From Gallaecimonas mangrovi (GTDB lineage: Bacteria > Pseudomonadota > Gammaproteobacteria > Enterobacterales > Gallaecimonadaceae), in the NCBI RefSeq assembly GCF_003367375.1, contig NZ_CP031416.1, forward strand, positions 2,673,501-2,737,500: a stretch of DNA of 64,000 nucleotides. Reading direction: 5' to 3'. The notes beneath the pieces are model-generated. The model was given only the letters and a program-made list of their open reading frames with translations, did no database searches and was not told the origin of the DNA. Numbering within the stretch: the stretch's first letter is position 1; each line of letters opens with the position of its first letter. The position numbers were made by a program, and so were the translations under genes. Positions 51,068 to 62,703 of the stretch are shown piece by piece.

Positions 51068-52542
51068 AAAAACAGATTGCACTCAGAGCCCTGTGGGTTT
51101 GGTGTTTGGGGGCGCTGAGCCATCTGGCTTTTGCCCCTTACCATCAAGCCTGGTTACTGCTATTTACCCTGCCGCTTTGGCTTTGGCAAATACAGCACAA
51201 AAGCCCCCGCCAAGGTGGCTTTTTAAGTTTTTGCTTTGGCTTTGGTTTTTTTGTTACCGGCGTGGCCTGGGTGCATGTGTCTATCTACCAGTTTGGTGGT
51301 ATGCCACTGCTGGTCAGCATGCTAATCATGGCGGTGCTGGCCTTCTATTTAGCGCTCTACCCGGCCCTGGTTGGTTATTACCTTAACCGCTTTTTCCCCC
51401 TTGCCAATTGGCCCCGCTTTTTGGTGGCGCTGCCGGTATTGTGGCTGGCCAGCGAATGGCTGCGCGGCTGGCTTTTAACCGGTTTTCCCTGGCTGAACCT
51501 AGGGGTAAGCCAGTTAGACACCCCCTTTGGCAATTACCTGCCCATTGGCTCGGAAGTGCTGGCCGGTTTTATGCTGGTGCTGTGCTGCGGCATGCTGGCC
51601 TATGCCCGCTATCAAAAGCGCTGGGCGCTGTTTGCGCTAATGCTAATCGGCCTGTCGGCGTTGCTGCCCAGCAGTTGGGTGAAGTATCGCGGCCAAACCC
51701 TGTCGGTGGCCCTGGTGCAGGGCAATATCCCGCAAAGCATGAAGTGGGACCCAGACGCACTGGTCAAATCGCTTTATAAATACTTGGACTTGTCGCGCCC
51801 GCACATGAATGCCGACATGCTGGTGTGGCCCGAAGGCGCCATTGCTGACCTTGAACAAAACCAGCAAGGCTTTTTAAGCCAGCTTAATGCCATCACCGGT
51901 TTTCGTAAAAATAACCTCGTCACCGGCATCATTGATTACAACAACCAAACCCATAACTACTACAACACGGTGATTGTGCTCGACGGCCACTATCACTACG
52001 GCGACGCTAATCGCTATATCAAGCACCATTTATTGCCCATTGGCGAGTTTGTGCCCTTTGGTGATTTGCTGCGGCCACTGGCACCGCTTTTTAATCTGCC
52101 CATGTCCGATTTTGCCCGCGGTGCCTACCGGCAACCCAACCTGAAAATAGGCAAATTTAAAGGCGCCATGGCCATTTGCTATGAGGTGGCGTTTTCTCGC
52201 CAGGTCAGAGCCAATGTTGATAAAGACACTGACTTTTTGATGACAGTGTCCAACGATGCCTGGTTTGGTGACTCCATCGGCCCCTGGCAGCACTTGCAAA
52301 TTGCCCAAGCCCGCGCCAAAGAGCTGGGCCGGCCGATGATCCGCGACACCGACAACGGCGTTACCGCCACCATGGATGCCCAAGGCCATATTCGCCGTGA
52401 GCTGCCCCGCTTTGTCGCCGCCACCCTGACCGACAAACTGCCGTTGGTCACCGGCCAAACCCCTTATGGCCGCTTTGGCTTGCTGTGGTGCTGGCTGTTG
52501 CTGCCATTGGTTATTGCCGGTTGGCGTTTTCGGTTGGATTAA
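51064..52542 (+). CDS. lnt: Apolipoprotein N-acyltransferase
   Basis: Inner-membrane enzyme adding the third acyl chain to lipoproteins. It has 492 residues: about six N-terminal membrane helices (1-200), then a nitrilase-fold domain (about 215-470) with the catalytic Glu in MLVWPEGAI, Lys in the HLLPIGEFVPFG region and Cys in AICYEVAF; a final helix closes the protein. ATG overlaps ybeX by four bases. Confidence 0.96.
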   Translation: MKKQIALRALWVWCLGALSHLAFAPYHQAWLLLFTLPLWLWQIQHKSPRQGGFLSFCFGFGFFVTGVAWVHVSIYQFGGMPLLVSMLIMAVLAFYLALYPALVGYYLNRFFPLANWPRFLVALPVLWLASEWLRGWLLTGFPWLNLGVSQLDTPFGNYLPIGSEVLAGFMLVLCCGMLAYARYQKRWALFALMLIGLSALLPSSWVKYRGQTLSVALVQGNIPQSMKWDPDALVKSLYKYLDLSRPHMNADMLVWPEGAIADLEQNQQGFLSQLNAITGFRKNNLVTGIIDYNNQTHNYYNTVIVLDGHYHYGDANRYIKHHLLPIGEFVPFGDLLRPLAPLFNLPMSDFARGAYRQPNLKIGKFKGAMAICYEVAFSRQVRANVDKDTDFLMTVSNDAWFGDSIGPWQHLQIAQARAKELGRPMIRDTDNGVTATMDAQGHIRRELPRFVAATLTDKLPLVTGQTPYGRFGLLWCWLLLPLVIAGWRFRLD

Positions 52543-52571
52543 AAAAGCCGGGCTTAGCCCGGCTTTTTTTA
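52541..52571. terminator. Bidirectional intrinsic terminator
   Basis: AAAAAAGCCGGGCT-TA-AGCCCGGCTTTTTTT with runs on both sides, shared by lnt and the convergent ybeL-like gene. Confidence 0.92.
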
Positions 52572-53030
52572 TTCCTGGTGGCGAAACTCGCGCTGAAATT
52601 GGTTATTACCGCATTGCGGACACAAGGGAATGCGGCCAGGGTGATAGAACTCCATCACAAAACCGCAGCGAATGCAGCGTAGCGCCCCAAAACCGATGTA
52701 ATCATCGGCTTTGTAACCCTCGGGGTGTTGTAAATCGTTGGCAAAAGACTGCCAGGCCAGAGCGGTTTGGTCGGCCCCTTCATATAAAAGCTTCCACAGC
52801 TCCTCGGTTCGCGGGTCTACGTCCAGTTCCCCTTCGTGTTCAGACAAGGCATGCAGGTCGTCTTTTAACTTGGCTTCAATCAAGGCCAATTCATCTTTGG
52901 TCATATCACCGGCGGCCTGAAGCAAGCCCTTGGCCTCTTCCACCAGCGCATCAAAGCTGGCTTCTACCTCGCCTTCTTTAATGCGTTTTTTCAATTCATC
53001 AAGCAGGCGCTGATAACCTTTTACTGCCAT
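52569..53030 (-). CDS. ybeL: YbeL-like zinc-ribbon protein (DUF1451)
   Basis: 153 residues: a charged helical N-terminal two thirds (YQRLLDELKKRIKEGEVEASFDALVEEAKGLL) and a C-terminal zinc ribbon with two CxxC pairs (LRCIRCGF ... IPLCPQCGN). This is the DUF1451/YbeL family, found beside leuS in E. coli too. The function is unknown. ATG 53030 is preceded by AAAGGAG; a start 21 codons upstream is unsupported. Confidence 0.9.
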   Translation of the reverse strand: MAVKGYQRLLDELKKRIKEGEVEASFDALVEEAKGLLQAAGDMTKDELALIEAKLKDDLHALSEHEGELDVDPRTEELWKLLYEGADQTALAWQSFANDLQHPEGYKADDYIGFGALRCIRCGFVMEFYHPGRIPLCPQCGNNQFQREFRHQE

Positions 53031-53169
53031 GGTCTGACTCCTTTGTTTTGCTTTGTAATACGCTGAGCGCCACCAGAATGCAAGAAGGCGCAAAGGTGGG
53101 TGGCGGGGGACCTTTGCGCAAGGTATCCTATGGCGATTCTATTTAAGCCCAGTTTTCGCAACGCGGTAA

Positions 53170-55755
<2,586 letters not shown>

Positions 55756-55764
55756 GGACTGGAT

Positions 55765-56222
55765 ATGCGCTGGCTTGTGCTTTCAATGATGTTGCTGCTG
55801 GGGGCTGTGGTTTTCACCTCCAGGGTAGCTATGAAATGCCCCAAAACTACAAAGCGGTAACCCTCACCAGCTTTGACCAGTACGCCGACATCACCAAGGA
55901 AGTGGCGAAAAGTCTGACCGCTCGCGGCGTTGATATTGCCGCCAAGGGCCCTGAGATCCATCTGGTAAAAGACCAGTTGGATCGTCAGGCGCTGAGTTTG
56001 TTCAGCACCGGCCAGGTAGCGGAGTATGAATTGGTGTATACCCTGACCTGGCAAATTATCCAAAAGGGTAAAGACCCCGAGGATAAAACCATTGAAGTAC
56101 GCCGCGACTACCAAGACGACCCGACCAAACTGCTGGCCAAAGACCGGGAGCGGGAATTGTTGGTTCAGGAAATGCGTAAAGAAGCCGCCGACCGCCTGGT
56201 TCGCCAGCTGGCTCAGGGCTAA
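55765..56222 (+). pseudogene. lptE: LPS-assembly lipoprotein LptE with a one-base frameshift
   Basis: LptE plugs the LptD barrel in the outer membrane and is normally essential. ATG 55765, preceded by AAGGA, begins MRWLVLSMMLLLG in one frame. From the G run at 55800-55804 the family sequence GCGFHLQGSYEMPQNYKAVTL continues in the -1 frame up to the stop at 56222. One extra G (six instead of five) would join them into a normal lipoprotein with lipobox LGGC and about 152 residues. As written, the first frame stops after 31 codons and the second frame has no good start with a ribosome site (first ATG at 55836 lacks the signal peptide). Sequencing or assembly error in a homopolymer is the simplest explanation; slippage or true mutation are alternatives. 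Confidence 0.85.
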
Positions 56223-57250
56223 TGCAGATCCGCGCCCAGCAACTTAGCGAGGCGCTCAAACGCCAGCCCCAATGGGTGCTGGTGTTCGGGGATGACCCTT
56301 TCTTGGTGGAAGATGCCCTGAATAAGGTACGCGGCTACGGCCGCCAATGGGGCGTTGAAGAACGCTTGAGTTTTACCGTTGAAGGCGGCTTTGACTGGGC
56401 AGTGGTGCGCGAAGAGTACCAAAGCTTGTCATTGTTCGCCTCGCGGCGGCTTATCGAAATCAACCTGCAGCAAAAGCCGGATGAGTCCGGCAAAGCACTA
56501 TTGCAGGAACTCACCCAACACCCAAACCCAGACGTATTGTTGGTGCTGCGCGGCCCGCGCGCCGAAAAAGCCATGACCAATGCCGCCTGGTTCAAGGCCA
56601 TGAACGAGCAAGGCATTTATCTGCCAATTTACCCGCTTAATGACCGCGAATTTCCCGGTTGGCTGGCAAGACAGCTGCAAGATGCCGGCTTTAAAGCAGG
56701 CAACGAGGCGGTGCAAGCGTTAGCGCACTTTACCGAAGGTAACTTGCTGGCCGCCGCCCAAGAAGTGGAAAAACTCACCCTGCTCTACCCCGCAGGCCCC
56801 CTAACCGAAGAAGACATCAATAACGCGGTGCTAGACCACGCCCGTTATGACCTTTTTCAGTGGACCGATGCGCTGTTGGGCAATGATGCCGCCAAAGCGT
56901 TAAGGGTTCTCACCCGGGTTGTCGAAGAAGGCACAGAGCCACCGCTATTGCTTTGGGCCCTTGGCCGCGAGCTCGACACCTTACTGGCATTGGCAACCTC
57001 GGGAAATCCCCAGGCAGAACTTGGCAAAAGGCGCTTGCCGCCGCACCGCAAAGGCCTTTACTTAGGGGCGCTAAAACGACTACCGGCCGGGCGTCTGCGG
57101 CAAATTGGCCGCCATTTAGCCTGGCTTGACCAACACTTTAAAACCCAAGATGGCAGCGATATTGTTCAGGGCTTTCAGGATTTAACCTTGGCGTTCTTCC
57201 CAGGAGTTCGCCCGCCGCTGCCGGTTATTCGTCCGGAGTATGCATCATGA
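56222..57250 (+). CDS. holA: DNA polymerase III subunit delta
   Basis: Clamp-loader subunit that opens the beta clamp; 342 residues as in E. coli (343). It has the AAA+-like folds without a Walker A: LVFGDDPFLVEDALNKVRG, the clamp-binding helix region (EYQSLSLFASRRLIEI, about 60-75), and the C-terminal collar domain. ATG overlaps the lptE stop by one base (TAATG). Conserved order leuS-lptE-holA-nadD. Confidence 0.95.
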   Translation: MQIRAQQLSEALKRQPQWVLVFGDDPFLVEDALNKVRGYGRQWGVEERLSFTVEGGFDWAVVREEYQSLSLFASRRLIEINLQQKPDESGKALLQELTQHPNPDVLLVLRGPRAEKAMTNAAWFKAMNEQGIYLPIYPLNDREFPGWLARQLQDAGFKAGNEAVQALAHFTEGNLLAAAQEVEKLTLLYPAGPLTEEDINNAVLDHARYDLFQWTDALLGNDAAKALRVLTRVVEEGTEPPLLLWALGRELDTLLALATSGNPQAELGKRRLPPHRKGLYLGALKRLPAGRLRQIGRHLAWLDQHFKTQDGSDIVQGFQDLTLAFFPGVRPPLPVIRPEYAS

Positions 57251-57882
57251 AGCCCATTGGTTTTTTTGGTGGCACCTTCGACCCCATTCACCTTGGCCAT
57301 CTGCGTATGGCCATTGAGGTGATGGAAACCTTCGCCTTAGAAAGCCTGACCTTGTTGCCCAACAAGGTGCCGCCGCACCGGCCACAACCGATAGCCAGTG
57401 CCGAACAGCGCCTGACAATGACGCAGCTGGCCGTTAAGGATATTGCCGGACTTACCGTCGATGATCTTGAGCTTAAACGCGACGGCGACTCTTACACCGT
57501 TGATACCCTCGAACACTTAGCGCGTAAATTCCCGGGCCGCCCGTTGCTGTTTATGATGGGCATGGACAGTTTGTTATCGTTTACCGCTTGGCATGGCTGG
57601 CAGCGTATTTTGCAGCTGGCGTCTCTGGCGGTGTGTTGCCGCCCTGGCCACCGCTTAGAGCCCGATGCCTTAGATGCGCAGTTATCGACCCGCCTTAGCA
57701 CGGGCCCCATTATTGGCCCCGGGCAAATTGTGCCGCTCACCACCACCGAGCTGGCGATTTCGGCAACCGATATTCGAACACGGGTAAAAAACGGCCAGCG
57801 CTTGGATTTTTTGCTTCCTCGGGCGGTGGTGGAATACATTCAAACGTCAGGGCTGTACCGGGCTGACAGCGCTTCGTGCTAG
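57247..57882 (+). CDS. nadD: Nicotinate-nucleotide adenylyltransferase
   Basis: NAD biosynthesis; 211 residues. Nucleotidyltransferase motif FFGGTFDPIHLGHLRMA (HxGH, residues about 6-22), TLLPNKVPPHRPQP, and SATDIRTRVKNG near the C-terminus (the ISSTxxR-type motif). Four-base overlap with holA. Confidence 0.96.
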   Translation: MKPIGFFGGTFDPIHLGHLRMAIEVMETFALESLTLLPNKVPPHRPQPIASAEQRLTMTQLAVKDIAGLTVDDLELKRDGDSYTVDTLEHLARKFPGRPLLFMMGMDSLLSFTAWHGWQRILQLASLAVCCRPGHRLEPDALDAQLSTRLSTGPIIGPGQIVPLTTTELAISATDIRTRVKNGQRLDFLLPRAVVEYIQTSGLYRADSASC

Positions 57883-57915
57883 ACTCCCCGCCTTCCATTT
57901 TTGACAGGTATTTTC

Positions 57916-58233
57916 ATGAACGGCGAACAACTTAAAGATTTTGTTGTCGATAAGGCCGACGACCTTAAAGCCGTGGATATCAAAGCCATTGATGTACGCG
58001 GCAAATCGTCTGTGACCGAATTTTTGGTGATCTGCTCCGGCACCTCCAGAACCCACGTTAACGCCATTGCCGAAAACGTGGTGACCGAGGCCAAGCATAC
58101 CGGCCTGCAACCGTTGGGGATGGAAGGTAAATCCGGCGGTGAATGGGTGCTGGTAGATCTGGGCGATGTGGTACTGCACGTGATGCAGGAACAGACCCGC
58201 GATTTTTACCAACTGGAAAAGCTCTGGGGCTGA
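57916..58233 (+). CDS. rsfS: Ribosomal silencing factor RsfS
   Basis: 105 residues, as in E. coli. Binds L14 of the 50S subunit and blocks subunit joining in starvation. [36 protein letters not shown] and [30 protein letters not shown] are family hallmarks. ATG 57916 preferred to the TTG at 57901. Confidence 0.96.
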   Translation: MNGEQLKDFVVDKADDLKAVDIKAIDVRGKSSVTEFLVICSGTSRTHVNAIAENVVTEAKHTGLQPLGMEGKSGGEWVLVDLGDVVLHVMQEQTRDFYQLEKLWG

Positions 58234-58700
58234 TGAAGCTCAAATTGATTGCTGTCGGTCAAAAGATGCCCAGCTGGGTGACCGAAGGCTTTAATGAATA
58301 TCAACGCCGTTTTCCCCGTGACTGCCCGCTAGAGCTGATTGAAGTTCCAGCCGGTAAGCGGGGTAAAAATGCCGACATCGCCCGTATCCTTGAAAAGGAA
58401 GGTGAGTTGATGCTGGCACAGGCGCAGGGTTGCCATATCGTGACTCTGGACATTCCAGGCAAGGCCTGGGACACCCACCAACTGGCAGAGCAATGGACGC
58501 GCTGGCAAACCGATGGCCGGGATGTGGCTATTATGGTGGGCGGTCCTGAGGGTTTAGCGCCCGCCGTTAAATCAGCTGCCGAGCAATCCTGGTCGCTATC
58601 TACTCTTACCCTGCCCCACCCTCTGGTGCGGGTGGTGATGGCAGAGGCTCTTTATCGGGCCTGGAGTCTGAACAACAACCATCCGTACCACAGAGAATAA
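58233..58700 (+). CDS. rlmH: 23S rRNA pseudouridine1915 N3-methyltransferase RlmH
   Basis: SPOUT methyltransferase, 155 residues as in E. coli. [56 protein letters not shown] and [18 protein letters not shown] cover the knot and substrate site. ATG overlaps the rsfS stop by one base; a longer in-frame extension starting at 58143 lies inside rsfS and is rejected. Confidence 0.97.
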   Translation: MKLKLIAVGQKMPSWVTEGFNEYQRRFPRDCPLELIEVPAGKRGKNADIARILEKEGELMLAQAQGCHIVTLDIPGKAWDTHQLAEQWTRWQTDGRDVAIMVGGPEGLAPAVKSAAEQSWSLSTLTLPHPLVRVVMAEALYRAWSLNNNHPYHRE

Positions 58701-58701
58701 G

Positions 58702-60645
58702 ATGGCGTTTAAGAAAGTCCCGATCCGTGACCACAGTTTTGAAGCGTCTTTATTTTGGCGTCGGGCCTTATTTTCCTTGCTGGTGGTGGTGATTTGCTTT
58801 GGCGCCTTGCTGGTTAACCTTTACCACCTGCAAATCGACGAACACAAAGACTACCAAGTTCGCTCTAACGACAACCGCATCAAACTGGTGCCGGTGGCTC
58901 CTAACCGCGGCATTATCTATGACCGCAATGGTGTCCCGCTGGCCGAAAACCGCCCGGTGTATTCGCTAGAAGTGGTGCCAGAGCAGGTAAAATCCTGGGA
59001 CAAGCCGCTGGCGAGCTTGCAAAAACTGCTGGGCATTGACGACGACACCATCAGCGACTTTAAAGCATCGCTAAAAGGCGTGCACCGCTTTAAGCGCGTG
59101 ACGTTGCTCGAAGAGATGACCGAAAAACAGGTGGCCGAGTTTTCGGTTAACCAGCACAACTACCCTGGTTTTTCCGTTGAAGCGCGCCTGAAACGCTATT
59201 ACCCCTACGGCGATGCCATGACCCACGTGCTGGGCTATGTGGCGCGTATCAATGACCGCGACTTACAGGACTTGGCCGAGAAGAACCAGCTTTCTAACTA
59301 CGCCGCCACCCATGAAATTGGCAAGCTGGGCGTGGAACGTTATTACGAAAGCATGCTGCACGGCGAAGTTGGCTACATGGAAGTGGAAGTCAATAACCGT
59401 GGCCGGGTGATCAGGACCTTGCGTTTTAAGCCGCCGGTACCGGGTAAAGATTTATACCTCAACATTGACTTGGGCCTGCAACTTAAAGCCCAAGAATTGC
59501 TAGCCGGCCACCGTGGTTCCATTGTTGCCATTGACCCGCGCGACGGGGGTATTTTGGCGATGGCCAGTATGCCGTCTTACGACCCCAACCTGTTTGTCAG
59601 AGGCATTTCCAGCAAGGAATACAATAAGCTGCTGCACTCGCCCGACCGGCCGCTGATTAACCGCTCCACCCAAGGGCGCTATCCGCCGGGTTCAACCGTT
59701 AAACCCTTTTTGGCCTTAGCCGGCCTTGAAGAAGGTGCCATTACCCCCGAATTTAAAATCTTTGACCCAGGCTACTTTGAACTGCCTAACGTTGACCACA
59801 AATGGCGCGACTGGAAGCGCTGGGGCCATGGCTGGGTCAACATGCGCAAAGCCATTGCCGAGTCTTGTGACACCTATTTTTATCGACTGGCGCTGAGCCT
59901 GGGTATCGACAAAATTCATAGCTGGATGACCAAATTTGGCTTCGGTAAATATTCCGGCATTGATATTCACGAAGAGACCAATGGCGTTATGCCGTCCAAG
60001 GAGTGGAAGCGCCGGCGCTTCCATCAACCCTGGTATTTAGGCGATACCATTCCGGTCGGTATCGGCCAGAGTTACTGGACCGTAACGCCGGTGCAATTAG
60101 CCACAGCGGTGACCATCATGGCCGACTCTGGGGTACACCACTCGCCAAGACTGCTGCGCGCCACTGGCACGGCAGCAGATATTCAAATGGTGCCGGTAGA
60201 AGACCAACCAAAAGTGGAGGCAAGTGCCAAAAGCTGGCATGAAGTGCAAAGTGCCATGCGCTACACCGTTACCAGCCCCAGCGGCTCGGCGCACCGCGCC
60301 TTGAATGACGCCCCTTATACCGCTACCGGTAAAACTGGTACCGCCCAGGTGGTAAACGTTGGCCAAGGTGAACGCTATGACGCCCACAAGGTGGAAGAGC
60401 GGCACCGTGATAACGCCATGTTCATTACCTACGCACCTTATGAACAGCCGAAAATTGTGGTTACCGTTGCCCTTGAAAACGTCATTGGCGGAGGTAGTTC
60501 GGTGGCGGCACCGGTTGCCAGAAAAATACTCGACTACTACTTGCTCGATGAAGGCCACTTGACCGACAAGCCGGGCGAAAGGCCGCCGCCAGCGCCAGGT
60601 TCCACCAAAGGTAAGAAACAAAAAACCGAGGACAAAGCCCAATGA
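58702..60645 (+). CDS. mrdA: Penicillin-binding protein 2 (elongasome transpeptidase)
   Basis: Class B PBP of 647 residues; crosslinks peptidoglycan in rod elongation together with RodA. N-terminal membrane anchor (about 22-42), dimerisation domain (RLKRYYPYGDAMTHVLGYV), transpeptidase with Ser331 in STVK, a serine of the second motif in SCDTYF, and KTGT in TGKTGTAQVV. Directly after rlmH (one base gap). Confidence 0.97.
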   Translation: MAFKKVPIRDHSFEASLFWRRALFSLLVVVICFGALLVNLYHLQIDEHKDYQVRSNDNRIKLVPVAPNRGIIYDRNGVPLAENRPVYSLEVVPEQVKSWDKPLASLQKLLGIDDDTISDFKASLKGVHRFKRVTLLEEMTEKQVAEFSVNQHNYPGFSVEARLKRYYPYGDAMTHVLGYVARINDRDLQDLAEKNQLSNYAATHEIGKLGVERYYESMLHGEVGYMEVEVNNRGRVIRTLRFKPPVPGKDLYLNIDLGLQLKAQELLAGHRGSIVAIDPRDGGILAMASMPSYDPNLFVRGISSKEYNKLLHSPDRPLINRSTQGRYPPGSTVKPFLALAGLEEGAITPEFKIFDPGYFELPNVDHKWRDWKRWGHGWVNMRKAIAESCDTYFYRLALSLGIDKIHSWMTKFGFGKYSGIDIHEETNGVMPSKEWKRRRFHQPWYLGDTIPVGIGQSYWTVTPVQLATAVTIMADSGVHHSPRLLRATGTAADIQMVPVEDQPKVEASAKSWHEVQSAMRYTVTSPSGSAHRALNDAPYTATGKTGTAQVVNVGQGERYDAHKVEERHRDNAMFITYAPYEQPKIVVTVALENVIGGGSSVAAPVARKILDYYLLDEGHLTDKPGERPPPAPGSTKGKKQKTEDKAQ

Positions 60646-61751
60646 GACCCTCGATGAACGAACCCAGAAGCCTGCTTAACCGCTTGCACCTCGACGGGTG
60701 GTTGCTGCTGTTATTACTGTGTTTGATGGTGGTAAGCCTGGTGGTGGTGTATTCCGCCTCGGGCCAGTCCATGGCCATGACCGAGCGGCAGATGCTGCGC
60801 TGGGGTCTGGCGCTGGGTCTTACCGTGGTGCTGGCGCAAATTCCGCCCGACACCTATAAGCGTTGGGCAATGCCACTGTTTGGCGCCGGTACCTTAATGC
60901 TGTTGGCGGTGCTATTGGTTGGCGATGTGGGCAAAGGGGCGCAGCGCTGGCTAGACCTTGGCATTATGCGCTTTCAGCCATCCGAAATTATGAAGCTGGC
61001 CGTGCCGATGATGGTGTCTTATTACATTTCACGCCATCCCCTACCTCCCACCTTTTTGCAGTTACTTAAAGGCTTTGTACTGGTACTGGTGCCAACACTG
61101 CTGATCGCCAAGCAGCCTGACTTGGGCACGGCCATATTGATTGCCGCCTCTGGCGTTTTTGTTTTGTTTTTATCAGGCATGAGCTGGCGTCTGGTAATTG
61201 CGGCGTTAACCGCCATTGGCGCCTTTTTGCCAGTGTTGTGGTTTTTCTTGATGAAAGACTACCAGCGCCAGCGGGTGCTGACTTTTTTGAACCCCGAGTC
61301 TGACCCTCTTGGCAGTGGCTATCACATTATTCAGTCAAAAATCGCCATCGGCTCTGGCGGCCTGTGGGGTAAAGGCTGGCTGCACGGCACGCAATCGCAG
61401 CTGGAGTTTTTACCAGAGCGCCATACCGACTTTATTTTTGCCGTGTTAAGTGAAGAATTTGGCCTTATTGGCGTCAGTTGTCTGTTGCTGTTGTACCTGG
61501 CAATCATCACCCGCGGCCTTTATTTGGCGACCCAGGCTCAAACGGCGTTCAGCCGCCTGTTAGGTGGTGCCATTATGCTGACCTTTTTTGTGTACGTATT
61601 TGTCAATATCGGTATGGTGTCTGGCATCTTACCGGTGGTAGGGGTACCTCTGCCATTGGTGTCTTATGGTGGTACATCCATAGTGACGCTGATGGCCGGT
61701 TTTGGCATCCTGATGGCAATTCATACCCACAAACGTCTGTTGCAAAGCTGA
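60642..61751 (+). CDS. mrdB: Rod-shape SEDS glycosyltransferase RodA
   Basis: Peptidoglycan polymerase of the elongasome; 369 residues with ten membrane helices. VYSASGQSMAM near the N-terminus, PSEIMKLAVPMMVSYYI, KQPDLGTAILIAASG, the long loop with GSGGLWGKGWLHGTQSQLEFLPERHTDFIFAVLSEEFG, and PLPLVSYGGTSIV at the C-terminus are SEDS signatures. Four-base overlap with mrdA. Confidence 0.97.
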   Translation: MRPSMNEPRSLLNRLHLDGWLLLLLLCLMVVSLVVVYSASGQSMAMTERQMLRWGLALGLTVVLAQIPPDTYKRWAMPLFGAGTLMLLAVLLVGDVGKGAQRWLDLGIMRFQPSEIMKLAVPMMVSYYISRHPLPPTFLQLLKGFVLVLVPTLLIAKQPDLGTAILIAASGVFVLFLSGMSWRLVIAALTAIGAFLPVLWFFLMKDYQRQRVLTFLNPESDPLGSGYHIIQSKIAIGSGGLWGKGWLHGTQSQLEFLPERHTDFIFAVLSEEFGLIGVSCLLLLYLAIITRGLYLATQAQTAFSRLLGGAIMLTFFVYVFVNIGMVSGILPVVGVPLPLVSYGGTSIVTLMAGFGILMAIHTHKRLLQS

Positions 61752-61761
61752 CGGAGGTCAG

Positions 61762-62703
61762 ATGTCGAAATGGAAGTGGGGGCTGCTTGCCCTTTGCCCC
61801 CTTACAGCGCTGGCACAAATCCCTGACGACCAGGCGAAAACCCTGGCTCAGCTATCAGGACTTACTGAGCAGCAAGTACAAAAGGCGATGGACGGGGTAG
61901 AGAAGAACCCGAAAATTATTAAAGCCATCACTACCCCCTGGGAATCAAAGCCCTGGTATCAATACGAACCCATTTTTATTACCCAAAAGCGGCTCGACAA
62001 AGGCCTGGCTTTTTGGAAAGCCAATGAGGCACTGCTTAAGCAGGCCCAAGCCAAATACCAAGTGCCCGCATCGGTTATTGTCGCCATTATTGGCGTTGAA
62101 ACCTACTACGGTACGCACATGGGCTCCTACCCTGTGCGCGACGCGCTTTACACCCTGGGTTTTTATTACCCGCCCCGCGGCAGCTTTTTTACCAAAGAGT
62201 TGGCCCAATACTTAAAACTCGCCCACCAGCAAGACTGGCAACAAAGCCCCGATGGTAGCTACGCTGGCGCCATGGGGATGGGCCAGTTTATGCCGTCAAG
62301 CTATCAGGCCTATGCCGTCGATTTTGATGGCGATGGCAAACGCGACCTTTTTAGCTCCAACGCCGATGCTATTGGCTCTGTCGCCAATTATTTTCACGTG
62401 CATGGTTGGCAAATGGGCGAGCCGGTGATGGTAAGCGCTTCGGTTAAAGGTAAAGCGCCGGTAACCGGCGGTTTGGACATTGACAGTACCTTGGGCCAGC
62501 TAAAAAAAGCCGGTGTTACCCCAAGCGTGGCGATGGACGAAAACACCGCTGCCAAGCTGTTTGCCTTTAAGCTCAAAGACGGTACCGACTATCAGGTGGC
62601 CTTCCATAATTTTTATGTGATCACCCGTTACAACCGCTCCCCCCTTTATGCGCGGGCGGTATGGACACTGGCCAGTCAGCTGGAGCAGGCCCATGACCAA
62701 TAA
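61762..62703 (+). CDS. mltB: Lytic murein transglycosylase B-type
   Basis: 313 residues; cleaves the glycan backbone with formation of 1,6-anhydro ends. The catalytic Glu113 lies in AIIGVETYYG; GAMGMGQFMPSSYQAYAVDFDGDGKRDL is the SLT family signature. Signal peptide MSKWKWGLLALCPLTALA ends in a peptidase I site (ALA-Q) and lacks a proper lipobox (Cys12 follows Leu at -1), so the protein is probably soluble periplasmic, unlike the E. coli lipoprotein. ATG follows CGGAGG. Confidence 0.93.
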   Translation: MSKWKWGLLALCPLTALAQIPDDQAKTLAQLSGLTEQQVQKAMDGVEKNPKIIKAITTPWESKPWYQYEPIFITQKRLDKGLAFWKANEALLKQAQAKYQVPASVIVAIIGVETYYGTHMGSYPVRDALYTLGFYYPPRGSFFTKELAQYLKLAHQQDWQQSPDGSYAGAMGMGQFMPSSYQAYAVDFDGDGKRDLFSSNADAIGSVANYFHVHGWQMGEPVMVSASVKGKAPVTGGLDIDSTLGQLKKAGVTPSVAMDENTAAKLFAFKLKDGTDYQVAFHNFYVITRYNRSPLYARAVWTLASQLEQAHDQ

